A stretch of DNA of 64,000 nt from Pseudanabaena mucicola FACHB-723 (GCF_014696385.1 NZ_JACJQB010000006.1:1-64000), one strand, 5' to 3'. Counted from the stretch's first letter, positions 1 to 9,007 are shown. The notes: generated from the sequence alone by a model not told the origin. Translations and numbers: made by a program.

Positions 1-129
1 AAAAAGCATGGTCACTTTCCTAAGAGTATCTTTCGGCTTGGCTTTGATTTTCTTCGGCATATTATCTTTGACCTTCATCTCAATTCTCAAGCCTTCTTTA
101 ACTCTATTAAATTTTTGTCCTGTACTTAG
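1..129 (+). pseudogene. 3' end of a transposase gene (IS4-like), cut by window edge
   Basis: Frame 1 is open from the first base to a TAG at 127-129, giving 42 residues that end in FLSCT. The stretch reads like the C-terminal tail of IS4-type transposases common in cyanobacteria (basic start, then an aromatic and leucine-rich segment with RHIIFDLHLNSQ, then KFLSCT). The rest of the gene lies outside the window, so whether it is intact cannot be judged. The stop codon runs directly into the inverted-repeat end at about 122-222, as expected for an insertion sequence whose gene ends close to its terminus. Family assignment is from recognition of the tail only. Confidence 0.6.
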
Positions 130-222
130 GATAAAACCCTAAAACCTGTGGCGCACGCGCAGCGTGCGCCACAGGTTTTAGCTCTGGGTTTTAACTATAC
201 CTAGCTACTTAGTTAGTAAATA
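122..222. mobile_element. Right end of the insertion sequence, with internal hairpin
   Basis: Just after the transposase stop is a long hairpin: arms CCTAAAACCTGTGGCGCAC and its complement around 138-181, flanked by AAAACCC on the left and GGGTTTTAACTATACC on the right, ending CTAGCTACTTAG. The same right-hand end occurs at 25891-25921 and 31213-31238 next to similar hairpins. The sharing makes this the probable terminus of the IS. The remaining bases up to 370 hold a weak GCG-rich inverted repeat near 233-252 and no gene. Confidence 0.55.
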
Positions 223-370
223 ATCATAAATCTGCGCTGCCTGCGTAGCGGGCGACACAAGCTTTATTGTTAGTTTTTAAATATGCTGCGTTGTATGTAG
301 TTACTTGGTTGTCATGTAAAATTAGCTCACAACTTTCGCCCAATAATTTTTTCAAGAGATAGATATACCT

Positions 371-1282
371 GTGCTAGAGGTTCGTGATGTCTGTAAATCC
401 TACGGCAAGAAGCAAGTTTTACAGAACTTGAGCTTTGCAATTAAATCAGGGGAAGTCTATGGGCTTTTAGGTCCCAATGGGGCTGGGAAGACTACTACGA
501 TTAGTATTCTTTGTGGCTTGATCAGTGCCGATCGCGGTACTGTGACCATGAATAACCTTAGTTTATCTAATGCCACTCGCTCACTGATTGGCGTTGCGCC
601 GCAGGAAAATATTTTCTATAAAAGTCTGACCTGCGAAGAGAATTTACTTTTTTTTGGTCGTCTCTATGGGCTGAAACCAGAGATTTGCAAAAAGCAAGCA
701 CAATACTGTCTGGAATTAGTTGGACTTAGTGATCGTGTTAAAAGTATTGCCGAAACCCTCAGTGGTGGAATGCAACGCCGACTGAGTATGGCAATCGCAC
801 TCGTCCATCAGCCGCAATTAGTGGTGCTTGATGAGCCAACCACAGGACTTGATATTGAAGCCCGCTATGAAATTTGGGAATTAATTCGGAAACTGCGTGG
901 TCAAGACACTGCGATTCTTTTAACCACCCATATGCTAGAGGAAGCCGAGCGTCTTTGCCAAAGGATTGGGATCATTAAGCAGGGTAGTTTGCTGGCTGAA
1001 GGTAACCTTGATGAGTTGCGGAAATATGTCCCTGCTCAGGAAATTGCAATTATTTGCACACCCACCGAAGATCTGGCGATCGCAAGGGCATCGGAACTTG
1101 GTTTTAGCTATCGCCGTTACGGACGAGATCTCGCTTTTTGGTTGCCCAAGGTAATGGAATTAAAGGAGATTTTGGAATGTTTTGAGGGGATCACGATTAA
1201 TTCGGTTACGCGCCAACCTGTGCGTCTGGAAAATATTTATGTGGAAGTTACTCAAGGTACTAACTTACCTCGAGACTTTTAG
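371..1282 (+). CDS. ABC transporter ATP-binding protein (ABC-2 type)
   Basis: A 303-residue ATPase of the CcmA/DrrA-like group that powers ABC-2 type exporters from the cytoplasmic side. Visible motifs in order: Walker A GPNGAGKT (34-41), Q-loop Gln78, signature LSGGM (130-134), Walker B with LVVLDEPTTGLD (150-161), and the switch His in LLTTHMLEEAE. The C-terminal 80 residues are the usual variable extension of this group. The start is GTG; no ATG gives a complete N-terminus. No membrane subunit lies beside it: upstream is the IS end and downstream is a convergent gene whose 3' end overlaps by 23 bp. The cargo cannot be inferred. Confidence 0.9.
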   Translation: MLEVRDVCKSYGKKQVLQNLSFAIKSGEVYGLLGPNGAGKTTTISILCGLISADRGTVTMNNLSLSNATRSLIGVAPQENIFYKSLTCEENLLFFGRLYGLKPEICKKQAQYCLELVGLSDRVKSIAETLSGGMQRRLSMAIALVHQPQLVVLDEPTTGLDIEARYEIWELIRKLRGQDTAILLTTHMLEEAERLCQRIGIIKQGSLLAEGNLDELRKYVPAQEIAIICTPTEDLAIARASELGFSYRRYGRDLAFWLPKVMELKEILECFEGITINSVTRQPVRLENIYVEVTQGTNLPRDF

Positions 1283-2309
1283 CATGGGTGATAATTGCCT
1301 GCGTAAAAGCAAGGAGATTTTGCTGCATTTTGTCCAATTCGTTAGATACAACTCGATCTAGTGAAGTGTAGTAGGTGGCGGCTAGTTTAGGGCGGCTCGC
1401 AGATTTAACCATCCATAGACCATCGGCTAAACTGGCTCTAATTTCAATGTTGATATCGTCATTTTCTTTTAACGTAAAGCTATCGGAAATTCCTTGAAAA
1501 GCCCGAATTTGGTCTCTATCATCCCCCTTGATCCAAACCGTGGCGACTAGATAGGGACTAATTGATTGCAAATCATTATGGGATACCGATCGGGTTGTGT
1601 ATATGTATAGCAGTTGCAACCAAGGCAAAGGATAATTGATTTCTAAGGCGTTATAGCCACTATGCTTTGCGATCGCAATATCTTTGTGATGAAAGTGGTC
1701 GATAGTTAAGCCCCATTGCTCACTAAACTTTTTGGCTAACTCTGGACTCAGAAAGAGATTTCCCCATGTACGATGCTGCCAAGGCTGCATGTCCATAAAA
1801 TGCATATATTCGGCAAACTCATGAGCAATTCGTTCCTGCCTTTGCGCCACCAATGCATAGATATCTTGCCAGCAGAAGTAGGGCATTGATGAATCGCTAT
1901 AGTTTTGCGGCTGGAGATAATATCGCTTGGCATTTTCACTGGCTAAAATTTCTGGCTCAATGAGGCAATAACTATTACCAATCAAAACGACATAGGTCGT
2001 CTTGGGCTGAAATCTAGCTAAAACTAAGAGGTTTTCTAAAGAATGGTGGGTGAGTTCGCTTTCTAAAAGATGGCTGCAAATAATGTCAAAGTCTTGGCAT
2101 TGCAACAACAGATCGGGCTTAATCGCGGCAGCTAAAAAAGCATTGTGAACTGCACCCATAAACTTAGAATTCGGCTGACCTGAACGCTGAGTCAAAAAAT
2201 CGACAAACTCTTGACCTAAACCCTGAACATTTTCCAATAAATATTCCCAAGAAGCTGCAAAACGCTCTTTTTTTGTCAAATTTGGGGAAAGTAGAAAAAT
2301 ATTACTCAT
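1260..2309 (-). CDS. Hypothetical protein, 349 aa
   Basis: Not recognised. The protein is soluble, without a signal peptide or convincing membrane segments, and is rich in aromatic residues, His and Gln. Noticeable stretches are HEFAEYMHFMDMQPWQH near residue 165-180 and a C-terminal helix. There is no clear nucleotide-binding or nuclease motif. It is convergent with and overlaps the preceding ABC ATPase gene by 23 bp, and is divergent from a second ABC ATPase gene with 68 bp between the starts, so it may share a control region with it. A function is not proposed. Clean open frame with typical codon use and embedded CGATCG words supports it being a real gene. Confidence 0.75.
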   Translation of the reverse strand: MSNIFLLSPNLTKKERFAASWEYLLENVQGLGQEFVDFLTQRSGQPNSKFMGAVHNAFLAAAIKPDLLLQCQDFDIICSHLLESELTHHSLENLLVLARFQPKTTYVVLIGNSYCLIEPEILASENAKRYYLQPQNYSDSSMPYFCWQDIYALVAQRQERIAHEFAEYMHFMDMQPWQHRTWGNLFLSPELAKKFSEQWGLTIDHFHHKDIAIAKHSGYNALEINYPLPWLQLLYIYTTRSVSHNDLQSISPYLVATVWIKGDDRDQIRAFQGISDSFTLKENDDINIEIRASLADGLWMVKSASRPKLAATYYTSLDRVVSNELDKMQQNLLAFTQAIITHAKSLEVS

Positions 2310-2377
2310 AGAGTGGCGCTATCTAGCCGCATTTCCATACATTGTATAGGTTAATTGGAGACTAGTGCTTTAGAATA

Positions 2378-3388
2378 ATGTTTTCAAGCATGAACTTTGC
2401 AACTTCGATCGCAGCTATGGTAGAAGTAGTGACCAACCAATCCGAGCCACAGATTATTTCAAGCAATGCTATTGTCGCTGAGGGCTTGAGTAAGACCTAT
2501 CGCACTGGTTTTTGGTTAAATCAAAAAATTAGTTCTTTACAGGATTTTTCATTAACCATTCCGAATGGTGAGACCTTTGGTGTTTTGGGACCAAATGGTG
2601 CAGGTAAAACCACGTTACTAAAAATTTTATTGGGCATCGTCCAACCCACTTCAGGTACAGGAAAAATTTTAGGCTATCCCCTTGGCGATCGCACCGCGAA
2701 GCAATCGATTGGTTATCTGCCCGAAAATGCCTATTACTACGACTATCTAACAGGCTGGGAGTTACTAGACTTTATTGGTAGTTTATTTGGTGTTGAGGCA
2801 TCCTTACGTCGCCAGAGAATTGCGGATCTGTTAGATCTGGTGGGGCTTTCACAGTCAGTAGCCCGCAAAAAGCAGTTGCGCCAATATTCTAAGGGCATGG
2901 TGCAACGGATTGGAGTTGCTCAAGCCTTGATCAATGATCCTGACGTGGTGTTTCTTGATGAGCCAATGTCGGGACTTGACCCCGTTGGTCGCTATCAGGT
3001 GCGCGAAATTATTTTGATGCTCAAAAATCAGGGCAAAACGGTATTTTTCAACAGTCACATTTTGTCGGATGTGGAGCTAATTTGCGATCGCATTGGCATC
3101 TTAAACAAAGGCGAACTCGTTGCCATGGGGACTTTGAATGAGTTACTCGGCACAGAACAGTCTTATCAAGTCAGTGGTCATGGTGGCTCTGAGGCAGAGT
3201 TAAAACCTTGGCTAGAGCATTTGACCTTTCAAGGTGATACTTGGCATGGTCAATTAGCTAAAGACTTACCAGATTTTCTCAATTTCTTATCCGGCATCAA
3301 TGCCAAGGCAATTTCTATTGAGCTAGCCAGACAAACGCTCGAAGAATTTTTTATTGAGCAAATCAAAGCTTCACGGCACAAAGACTAA
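2378..3388 (+). CDS. ABC transporter ATP-binding protein (ABC-2 type)
   Basis: A 336-residue ABC ATPase similar in layout to the first one in the window but with an N-terminal extension of about 30 residues. Walker A is GPNGAGKT (71-78), the signature is the degenerate YSKGMVQR form (170-177) typical of ABC-2 exporters, and Walker B is FLDEPMSGLD (192-201); the H-loop is in FFNSHILSDVE. Residues 265-336 form the variable C-terminal domain. The start may be one of several nearby ATGs (2378, 2390 or 2417); the extension is not needed for the fold. No permease gene adjoins it. A hairpin between it and convergent cimA probably ends both transcripts. Confidence 0.9.
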   Translation: MFSSMNFATSIAAMVEVVTNQSEPQIISSNAIVAEGLSKTYRTGFWLNQKISSLQDFSLTIPNGETFGVLGPNGAGKTTLLKILLGIVQPTSGTGKILGYPLGDRTAKQSIGYLPENAYYYDYLTGWELLDFIGSLFGVEASLRRQRIADLLDLVGLSQSVARKKQLRQYSKGMVQRIGVAQALINDPDVVFLDEPMSGLDPVGRYQVREIILMLKNQGKTVFFNSHILSDVELICDRIGILNKGELVAMGTLNELLGTEQSYQVSGHGGSEAELKPWLEHLTFQGDTWHGQLAKDLPDFLNFLSGINAKAISIELARQTLEEFFIEQIKASRHKD

Positions 3389-3395
3389 ACCAAAG

Positions 3396-3420
3396 CATAG
3401 AGTTGCGGCGCAACTCTATG
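3396..3420. terminator. Hairpin between convergent genes
   Basis: Perfect inverted repeat CATAGAGTTGC with a 3-base GGC loop, between the stops of the ABC ATPase and cimA. It could act on both strands. It has little T-tract and belongs to the set of GCG-core hairpins found across this window. Confidence 0.6.
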
Positions 3421-3431
3421 TTTTAGCGATT

Positions 3432-5054
3432 TTATGCTTTGGCGATTTCCATCATATGTCTGACTGCTGATAACAAACCATATTCAAAACCTTCGGCAAG
3501 TGCTTTACAAGAAGCATCAATAATATTTTGCGATACTCCCGCCGTTGACCAACGCCGCTTACCATTGCTGAATTCAATTAAGACCCTTGTTGTTGCTTTT
3601 GTGCCAGAGTCACTATTGAGAATTCGGACTTTGTAGTCGGTGAGATAGAAGTTCGCAATTTCAGGATAAAAACTAGTCAGAGCTTTGCGAAGGGCTGCAT
3701 CAAGGGCGGCGACGGGGCCATTGCCTTCGGCGGCGGTAAGATGTTCTTCATCTTTGACTAACACTTTGACTGTGGCTTGGGAATTGACTGCACCAACGGA
3801 ATGGGTGACATCGGATGTGGAATAGACATGAAAACTGCTGATCGTAAAAAATTTGGGGCGATCGCCTAAGGCTTCACGAACTAGTAGCTCAAAACTTGCT
3901 TCGGCGGATTCAAACTGATAGCCAATCTGTTCAAGATCTTTAGTGATTTGCAAAATTTGCCGACAGGCGGGATCTTCTTTGCGGAGGCAAATGCCAAAGG
4001 TTTCGACTTTGGAGATGACATTGCTGATTCCTGCTTGCTCAGAGATGACAATGCGACGATTGTTGCCAATACTTTCAGGAGTAATATGCTCGTAGGTAAG
4101 GGGATTGCGTTGGACAGCGCTGACATGGATGCCTCCCTTATGGGCAAAGGCAGAAGCCCCCACAAAAGGTGCGTGATCGTCGGGGGCAAGGTTGACGATT
4201 TCGCTAACTTGGCGAGAGGTGGCTGTGAGGTTTAATAACCTATCGGCAGCGATGCAGTCATAGCCCATTTTGAGCTGCAAATTGGGGATCAAGGTACAGA
4301 GATTGGCATTACCACAGCGTTCACCATAGCCATTAATCGTTCCCTGCACCATGGTTGCGCCATGCTGAACAGAAGCAATTGCATTGGCAACGGCTAGCCC
4401 CGCATCATTGTGGGTATGAATGCCAATTTGCGGCGAGGTGCTACCCCATTCTCTAAGAGATGCATCGACCAATTCTGTAATTTGAGAAATTTCATCGGGC
4501 AGCGTACCGCCATTGGTGTCGCACAGGATAAACCATTCTGCACCAGCATCAAAGGCGGATTTTAGGGTTTTGAGCGCATACTCAGGATTATTTTTGTAAC
4601 CGTCAAACCAATGCTCGGCATCGTAAATAAGTCTGCGATCGCAATTTTTGAGATAGGCGATTGTATCGCTGATCATGGCAAGATTTTCTTCGAGGGTTGT
4701 GCGTAAACCTTCGATGACATGGAGATCCCAAGATTTGCCAAAAATGGTAATCCACTTAGTTGCTGCGCCGACAATGGGAACAAGCATTGGATCATCTTCA
4801 GCCTTGATCCCTGCGCGACGAGTTGAGCAAAAGACGACTAATTCCGCGTTGCGGAGAGGATGATCTTGCATCCGCCGAAAGAATTCGCCATCCTTAGGAT
4901 TAGCCCCTGCCCAACCACCTTCGATAAAGGCAACCCCCATGCGATCGAGGCAATCGGCAATCCGCATTTTATCTTCCACAGACAGCGATAAACCCTCGCG
5001 CTGTGTACCATCACGAAGGGTCGTGTCATAAATCGCAATTTTTTGAGTTTCCAT
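3432..5054 (-). CDS. cimA: (R)-citramalate synthase
   Basis: Condenses pyruvate with acetyl-CoA to citramalate, the first step of the threonine-independent route to isoleucine known in cyanobacteria. The 540-residue protein has the HMGL-like TIM barrel with YDTTLRDGTQREG at the N-terminus (substrate and metal site), the metal-binding IHTHNDAGLAVAN segment near residue 210, and the C-terminal regulatory dimer domain of LeuA/CimA proteins. The N-terminal wording, with VAFIEGGWAGANPKD, fits the CimA-related group rather than LeuA. The ATG at 5054 is chosen because the longer open frame only adds residues overlapping tatC. It lies 19 bp after tatC on the same strand and is probably cotranscribed. 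Confidence 0.92.
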   Translation of the reverse strand: METQKIAIYDTTLRDGTQREGLSLSVEDKMRIADCLDRMGVAFIEGGWAGANPKDGEFFRRMQDHPLRNAELVVFCSTRRAGIKAEDDPMLVPIVGAATKWITIFGKSWDLHVIEGLRTTLEENLAMISDTIAYLKNCDRRLIYDAEHWFDGYKNNPEYALKTLKSAFDAGAEWFILCDTNGGTLPDEISQITELVDASLREWGSTSPQIGIHTHNDAGLAVANAIASVQHGATMVQGTINGYGERCGNANLCTLIPNLQLKMGYDCIAADRLLNLTATSRQVSEIVNLAPDDHAPFVGASAFAHKGGIHVSAVQRNPLTYEHITPESIGNNRRIVISEQAGISNVISKVETFGICLRKEDPACRQILQITKDLEQIGYQFESAEASFELLVREALGDRPKFFTISSFHVYSTSDVTHSVGAVNSQATVKVLVKDEEHLTAAEGNGPVAALDAALRKALTSFYPEIANFYLTDYKVRILNSDSGTKATTRVLIEFSNGKRRWSTAGVSQNIIDASCKALAEGFEYGLLSAVRHMMEIAKA

Positions 5055-5073
5055 GTTTGCCGTTTCGCGGAGT

Positions 5074-5877
5074 CTACTTACCCATTGCCTTAACCAAGAA
5101 AATGCCGCCGAAGTACAAAATACCCACCGCACCAGCCAACAAACTCTGAGTCATTGGATCGGTCGATGGCGTTAATACTGCACCTAAAATCACTGCGCCT
5201 AGGACAACGTAGCGCCAACCTGCCAACATGCGAGCTGAGTTAACAATTCCTGTCATGGCTAATAATGCTTGGATGACTGGGATCTGGAAAGCTAAACCCG
5301 TACTGAATAGTAGCAATAGGACAAATTCAAAGTAACGATCAATTGACCAGAACTGCTCCACGACATCACCACCATAGCTGATGAAGAAGTTGAGAGCGGC
5401 GGGGATCAATAGCTCGTAGGCAAAGACAATGCCAAGTACAAATAAAATGCTAGAACCAAAGACAATGGGTGCAATCGCCCGTTTTTCTTTGCGAGTCAGC
5501 CCTGGCAGGATAAATCGCACAATTTGGTAGAGGATGGCAGGACTTGCCACCAGTAAACCACTATAGCCAGCCACCTTAATCGACACGAAGAAATATTCTC
5601 CAGGGGCAAGCTGCAAAAACTTTACGCCTTGGGCTGGGATTTCTAAGAGGGCAACAATTTTATTAACAAAGGCAAAGCAACCAATGATCGCGACAACTAT
5701 GGCAATTAGGGCGTAAAAAATTCGCGATCGCAATTCCTCAAGGTGATCAAAGAGTGACATCTCTACATCTTCAATGGCATCCTCCTCGATTGCTGAGACA
5801 TCTAGATTGTCTATGGCTTCGGCTTGTCCATTCGCCAAATTCTTGGATTCTTCTGCTTCACTTATCGTCTCTAGCAT
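5074..5877 (-). CDS. tatC: Twin-arginine translocase subunit TatC
   Basis: Membrane core of the Tat pathway, which exports folded proteins across the thylakoid and plasma membrane by recognising twin-arginine signal peptides. The 267-residue product has an acidic N-terminal tail of about 40 residues, then the family start [14 protein letters not shown], and six membrane segments; the [12 protein letters not shown] and [10 protein letters not shown] regions are conserved family stretches. The acidic tail is longer than in E. coli TatC, which is usual in cyanobacteria. It is followed closely by cimA on the same strand. TatA/TatB genes are not in this window. Confidence 0.95.
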   Translation of the reverse strand: MLETISEAEESKNLANGQAEAIDNLDVSAIEEDAIEDVEMSLFDHLEELRSRIFYALIAIVVAIIGCFAFVNKIVALLEIPAQGVKFLQLAPGEYFFVSIKVAGYSGLLVASPAILYQIVRFILPGLTRKEKRAIAPIVFGSSILFVLGIVFAYELLIPAALNFFISYGGDVVEQFWSIDRYFEFVLLLLFSTGLAFQIPVIQALLAMTGIVNSARMLAGWRYVVLGAVILGAVLTPSTDPMTQSLLAGAVGILYFGGIFLVKAMGK

Positions 5878-6250
5878 GATGTCGTTACTAAAATCTACTT
5901 GTCGATTGCCTAACCCGATCTTTGAAAAACTATCAACTAATCTAGTCTAAGTATATTGATACTATAGCTGTTGCCAGTCTTGTTAGGAAACAAACCCAGA
6001 ATGCAAGTTGCGCTGCAACTTACATTCTGGGTTTGTAGGTAAGATAGGCCGCATTAATGCCGCATTAGTACAGATCGCGGCAATTATGTTAACTTCCTGA
6101 TATTTAACCGTAAAATCCTGATGGCGATGTTATATTGCTTACTAGGTAGTCAAATAATTTAGATGTCTCTGGATATAGCAATCTCATAAATTCTTGTCGC
6201 TTGCTATGGATGTCTAAAAATAGACTGTGTATAGGTTTCAGGAAAAAATT
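5878..6250. other. Intergenic region with a repeat hairpin
   Basis: About 370 bases between divergent tatC and a secreted-protein gene. It holds the shared left module AGCTGTTGCCAGTCTTGTTA (from 5967) and the hairpin at 5992-6033. The remainder is AT-rich and presumably carries both promoters. No coding sequence or RNA gene was recognised. Confidence 0.6.
5992..6033. repeat. Hairpin repeat flanked by AAACCCAGA/TCTGGGTTT
   Basis: Near-perfect inverted repeat: AAACCCAGAATGCAAGTTG, a GCGC core, then the complement. The outer AAACCC/GGGTTT arms recur in other hairpins of this window (about 6691, 10582, 25843, 31158, 37924). The 30 bases to its left match the left flank of the 10561 repeat. Confidence 0.65.
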
Positions 6251-6649
6251 ATGATGATCACATGCAAATTTTTAGGCTTATTCGCGATCGCAAGTGGCGT
6301 ATTTGCTTTAAATCCAGCATCTTTAAATGCTCAAATTGCGATCGGTAACGCTCAATCCAACCAGTTATCTCCTGCTCAACAAATCCTCCAAGATATGCAA
6401 CAGAGCAATGCGCCTGCGGTGGGTGGTGGCAGTATGCAAATACTCAGGTTTACAGGTGCAGAGGTGTCGCTTGCTCCTTTAGAAGGTTTGGATCGCCTCT
6501 TCAATTGGGAAATTAAGGAAGAAAGTGGTATCACATCTGAGAAGACCTTGGGGGATCGTGTTGAAGAATTTAAATTAAATCAACGGCAGCGAATTGTTTC
6601 TGATAGTGAAATTTTTAATGCCATCGATCGCCTCAAACGCGAAAATTAG
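6251..6649 (+). CDS. Small secreted hypothetical protein
   Basis: A 132-residue protein of unknown function. It begins with a clear Sec signal peptide (MMITCKFLGLFAIASGVFAL followed by an A-x-A type site near LNAQIA), so it is likely periplasmic or thylakoid-lumenal. The mature part is hydrophilic, with a basic-acidic mixed helix at the C-terminus ending RLKREN. The ATG at 6251 is chosen over the GTG at 6227 because AGGA lies 8 bases upstream and the signal peptide then starts properly. Its neighbours do not suggest a role. Confidence 0.7.
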   Translation: MMITCKFLGLFAIASGVFALNPASLNAQIAIGNAQSNQLSPAQQILQDMQQSNAPAVGGGSMQILRFTGAEVSLAPLEGLDRLFNWEIKEESGITSEKTLGDRVEEFKLNQRQRIVSDSEIFNAIDRLKREN

Positions 6650-6690
6650 CCAAGTCCTGACTTCATAAAAAAGTTTGCTTTGCAAACTTT

Positions 6691-6743
6691 CCAGAGAAAA
6701 TTTTAAAAGCGGCGCAAAGCGCCGCTTTTAAAATTTTCTCTGG
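6691..6743. terminator. Long hairpin after the secreted-protein gene
   Basis: Inverted repeat with arms CCAGAGAAAATTTTAAAAGC and complement around a GGCGCAAAGCGCC core, followed by GGGTTT. It sits between convergent genes, and a smaller hairpin AAGTTTGC/GCAAACTT precedes it at about 6670-6689. Likely bidirectional terminator and a member of the GCG-core hairpin set. Confidence 0.6.
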
Positions 6744-6758
6744 GTTTAAATGTTGTAT

Positions 6759-8246
6759 TTATAGCTTCGCTTGACGATATAGTTCACGGGCATAGTCTGT
6801 CCATGTGCCTTGTCCCCAATAACGGAAACAACTAGTTTGCACCAAGAGGTTATATAGCAGTGCGTGCTGATAATCTGGACTCTTGGTAATTGCAGGATTT
6901 TGAGCAACGAGAGCATCATATTTAGCATGAAAATCGGCACTGAGTTGATTCATCGGTTCCAAGACATTCTCATAGCCATTGACCCAACTCATACTATTTG
7001 TCCATGATGCGCCATCCATATGGAACTGATGGTCACTCAATTTGAGTTCGCTAATGGCTTGTTCTACGGCGGCGGTACTCATAGCATTGCGATCGCAAAT
7101 TTGCTCAACCTTTTGCCAAACCCTATGTTGTTGCACTGCCTGCACGGCTGGATATTCCAAAGGATTTACTCCCGCCGCCTCAATCATTTCCAGATATTCA
7201 GTTCCATTTAAGCCTACAGTTCCTGATGTGCCACGCCCATTAGTTTTCAACTGATCCCAGATCAATGGATAATCGCGAGGAAACTCATTCATCATTACGC
7301 CGCCATTCTCACCATCAGCAATTTGCGAAACTAGCGAAGGGACAGCCACATTGCCAATCATCTGGCGACTACGACCTTTAGTCTCATGATAGGGCTGCAT
7401 TTGGGCGACCAGTTTCGTGTCAGAACCTTGGGTTTTGATCAGCACCGTGATACTAATTGATTCGCCCTGAGAATTCATCGCCACTAGACGATTGGGAATA
7501 TATTTCTGATCTTGGCTTAGTCCTGAGCCATCAAGGTTTTCTACCGAATGTTCCTGCACCATCAACCAACGATAGCCGCATTCTTTGAGCGCTTTGATGT
7601 ATTCGTACAGGGTGTCAGGATGATTGGGAAGGTGCATTTCAGGCGGCGAAAAACCTTTCACACGCTTGAGTGCATCAATACCAAAAGTAGAAGCAAAATG
7701 ACTCTGCCATGCTTGCATATGTAACTTCAGATCAGGAATGGGAGTCGAGGGGATCACCGCATGACTCCACATAGTGCCAAGCCATTCCACATAAGGTTGA
7801 TATTTGCGATCGCAAGTAATTCGCTTCAAATTATCCAAAATGTCATGGCGTTGCATCTGCTGCAAACCCCAGAGTAAATTTCCTGAATAGTCCAGCATAA
7901 TCCGAGGATTACAGCCTTGCTCAACTAGTTGAGGTATAAAGTCCCCCATGCGGCTATAGCACCATGCAAACACCGACGCATTGTGATTATCCCCATCGCC
8001 TTGATGTTCAAACATATTTTGCAGATTACAAATTAGCGACCCATTCGCTCCTGCGGGAATGGTGGGCTGGTGCATATGCAAAGCACAGGCGAAGGCAGAG
8101 GTGATTTCCTCAAGTCGCAAATTATGGTTACTGGAATTGCGATCGTAAAATACGGGTGCATCTTCCTGCACGGCACGTTGAATTACGTCTTCATTTCCAC
8201 AAATATCAGGAAAAGCCGAGGTAACAGAGCTTGTAGCTGTAATCAA
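6759..8246 (-). CDS. Glycoside hydrolase family 57 protein
   Basis: A 495-residue cytoplasmic protein with the GH57 opening motif HMHQP (57-61) and long stretches typical of the family (YSGNLLWGLQQM, GFSPPEMHLPNH, the latter spanning a conserved ProGlu). GH57 includes alpha-amylases, 4-alpha-glucanotransferases and branching enzymes that act on storage glucan; which reaction applies here cannot be read. It is shorter than the usual branching enzyme of the family. The N-terminal 50 residues are weakly conserved. It is a single gene between two hairpin-bearing spacers, convergent with the upstream secreted-protein gene. Confidence 0.85.
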   Translation of the reverse strand: MITATSSVTSAFPDICGNEDVIQRAVQEDAPVFYDRNSSNHNLRLEEITSAFACALHMHQPTIPAGANGSLICNLQNMFEHQGDGDNHNASVFAWCYSRMGDFIPQLVEQGCNPRIMLDYSGNLLWGLQQMQRHDILDNLKRITCDRKYQPYVEWLGTMWSHAVIPSTPIPDLKLHMQAWQSHFASTFGIDALKRVKGFSPPEMHLPNHPDTLYEYIKALKECGYRWLMVQEHSVENLDGSGLSQDQKYIPNRLVAMNSQGESISITVLIKTQGSDTKLVAQMQPYHETKGRSRQMIGNVAVPSLVSQIADGENGGVMMNEFPRDYPLIWDQLKTNGRGTSGTVGLNGTEYLEMIEAAGVNPLEYPAVQAVQQHRVWQKVEQICDRNAMSTAAVEQAISELKLSDHQFHMDGASWTNSMSWVNGYENVLEPMNQLSADFHAKYDALVAQNPAITKSPDYQHALLYNLLVQTSCFRYWGQGTWTDYARELYRQAKL

Positions 8247-8347
8247 AATTTGTAAACCTCAATAAAGTTATCGAGACTTACAAATTTATGATCGTAAATC
8301 TCTACATTTATATTCTGACAGCACTTGGGTTTAAAATCTGACTGCGT

Positions 8348-8427
8348 GTTTCTAATCAGAGAGTTGCAGCGCGAAGCGCTGCAACTCTCTGATTAGAAAC
8401 AAAGTGCTGGGCTTTGCCCAGCACTTT
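8348..8427. terminator. Two adjacent hairpins
   Basis: The first (8348-8400) has arms GTTTCTAATCAGAGAGTTGC and complement around GCGCGAAGCGC. The second (8401-8427) has arms AAAGTGCTGGGC and complement around TTT, followed by GTTTT, so it resembles an intrinsic terminator for rightward transcription and, in reverse, for leftward transcription of the heat-shock gene. Confidence 0.6.
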
Positions 8428-8437
8428 GTTTTAAATA

Positions 8438-8890
8438 TTAAGAGGCAGGTAACTCAGGCACAACGTTGACTTTGAAAGCTTTGACTTCATTGGCTTTAGG
8501 TAAAGTCAATGTGAGGATACCACTGGCGTATTCTGCTTTGACTTGTTCATGTTCAATGGGTACAGGCAAAGCAAACACACGACGGAACTTACCGTAGCTC
8601 ATTTCACTCCAATAGTAGCCCTTTTCAGTTTCTTCCTTGTGTTGTTCAATTTGACGTTCGCCAGAGATCGAAATCGAGTCCTTGGTAGCTTGAATGTCGA
8701 GATCCTTGGCTTCAATTTCAGGAAGTGAAAGACGTAGTGTTAAATGATCACCATCATCACGTAATTCACTGGCAGGAACCCAGCCACCTTTTAATGTTTC
8801 TTGGGTGAGTGGTTCGATGTCACGGAATAAACGATCGAATTGACGACGCATTTCTTCCATTTCTTGTAGAGGTTGCCAACGTACTAACAT
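8438..8890 (-). CDS. hspA: Small heat-shock protein (Hsp20/alpha-crystallin)
   Basis: An ATP-independent holdase that binds unfolding proteins and protects thylakoid membranes and phycobilisomes under heat. The 150-residue protein starts MLVRWQPLQEMEEMRRQFDR, like cyanobacterial HspA, followed by the alpha-crystallin beta-sandwich (about residues 40-140) with the conserved A-x-G-(I/V)-L-T-L-T-L-P motif (ASGILTLTLPK) and a short C-terminal tail. The ATG at 8890 is chosen since AAGG precedes it by 8 bases; the GTG three codons upstream is within that leader. No CIRCE element was seen upstream. Confidence 0.92.
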   Translation of the reverse strand: MLVRWQPLQEMEEMRRQFDRLFRDIEPLTQETLKGGWVPASELRDDGDHLTLRLSLPEIEAKDLDIQATKDSISISGERQIEQHKEETEKGYYWSEMSYGKFRRVFALPVPIEHEQVKAEYASGILTLTLPKANEVKAFKVNVVPELPAS

Positions 8891-9007
8891 AAATATCACC
8901 TTGATCTATTTCTAAACAACTATGAACGTTAAGAAGTAGGTTAAGAGTTAAGTTAATGTTTGGGACTTCCCTTTCGCTCACAGTTTTATTATGGAATACC
9001 TCAAAAG

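Noticed and set aside
5055-5132. 26-residue N-terminal extension of cimA
   Set aside because: Overlaps the tatC 3' end and is not part of the family fold.
8891-9007. CIRCE element upstream of hspA
   Set aside because: Looked for TTAGCACTC and its inverted copy; only degenerate GTTAAG repeats are present.
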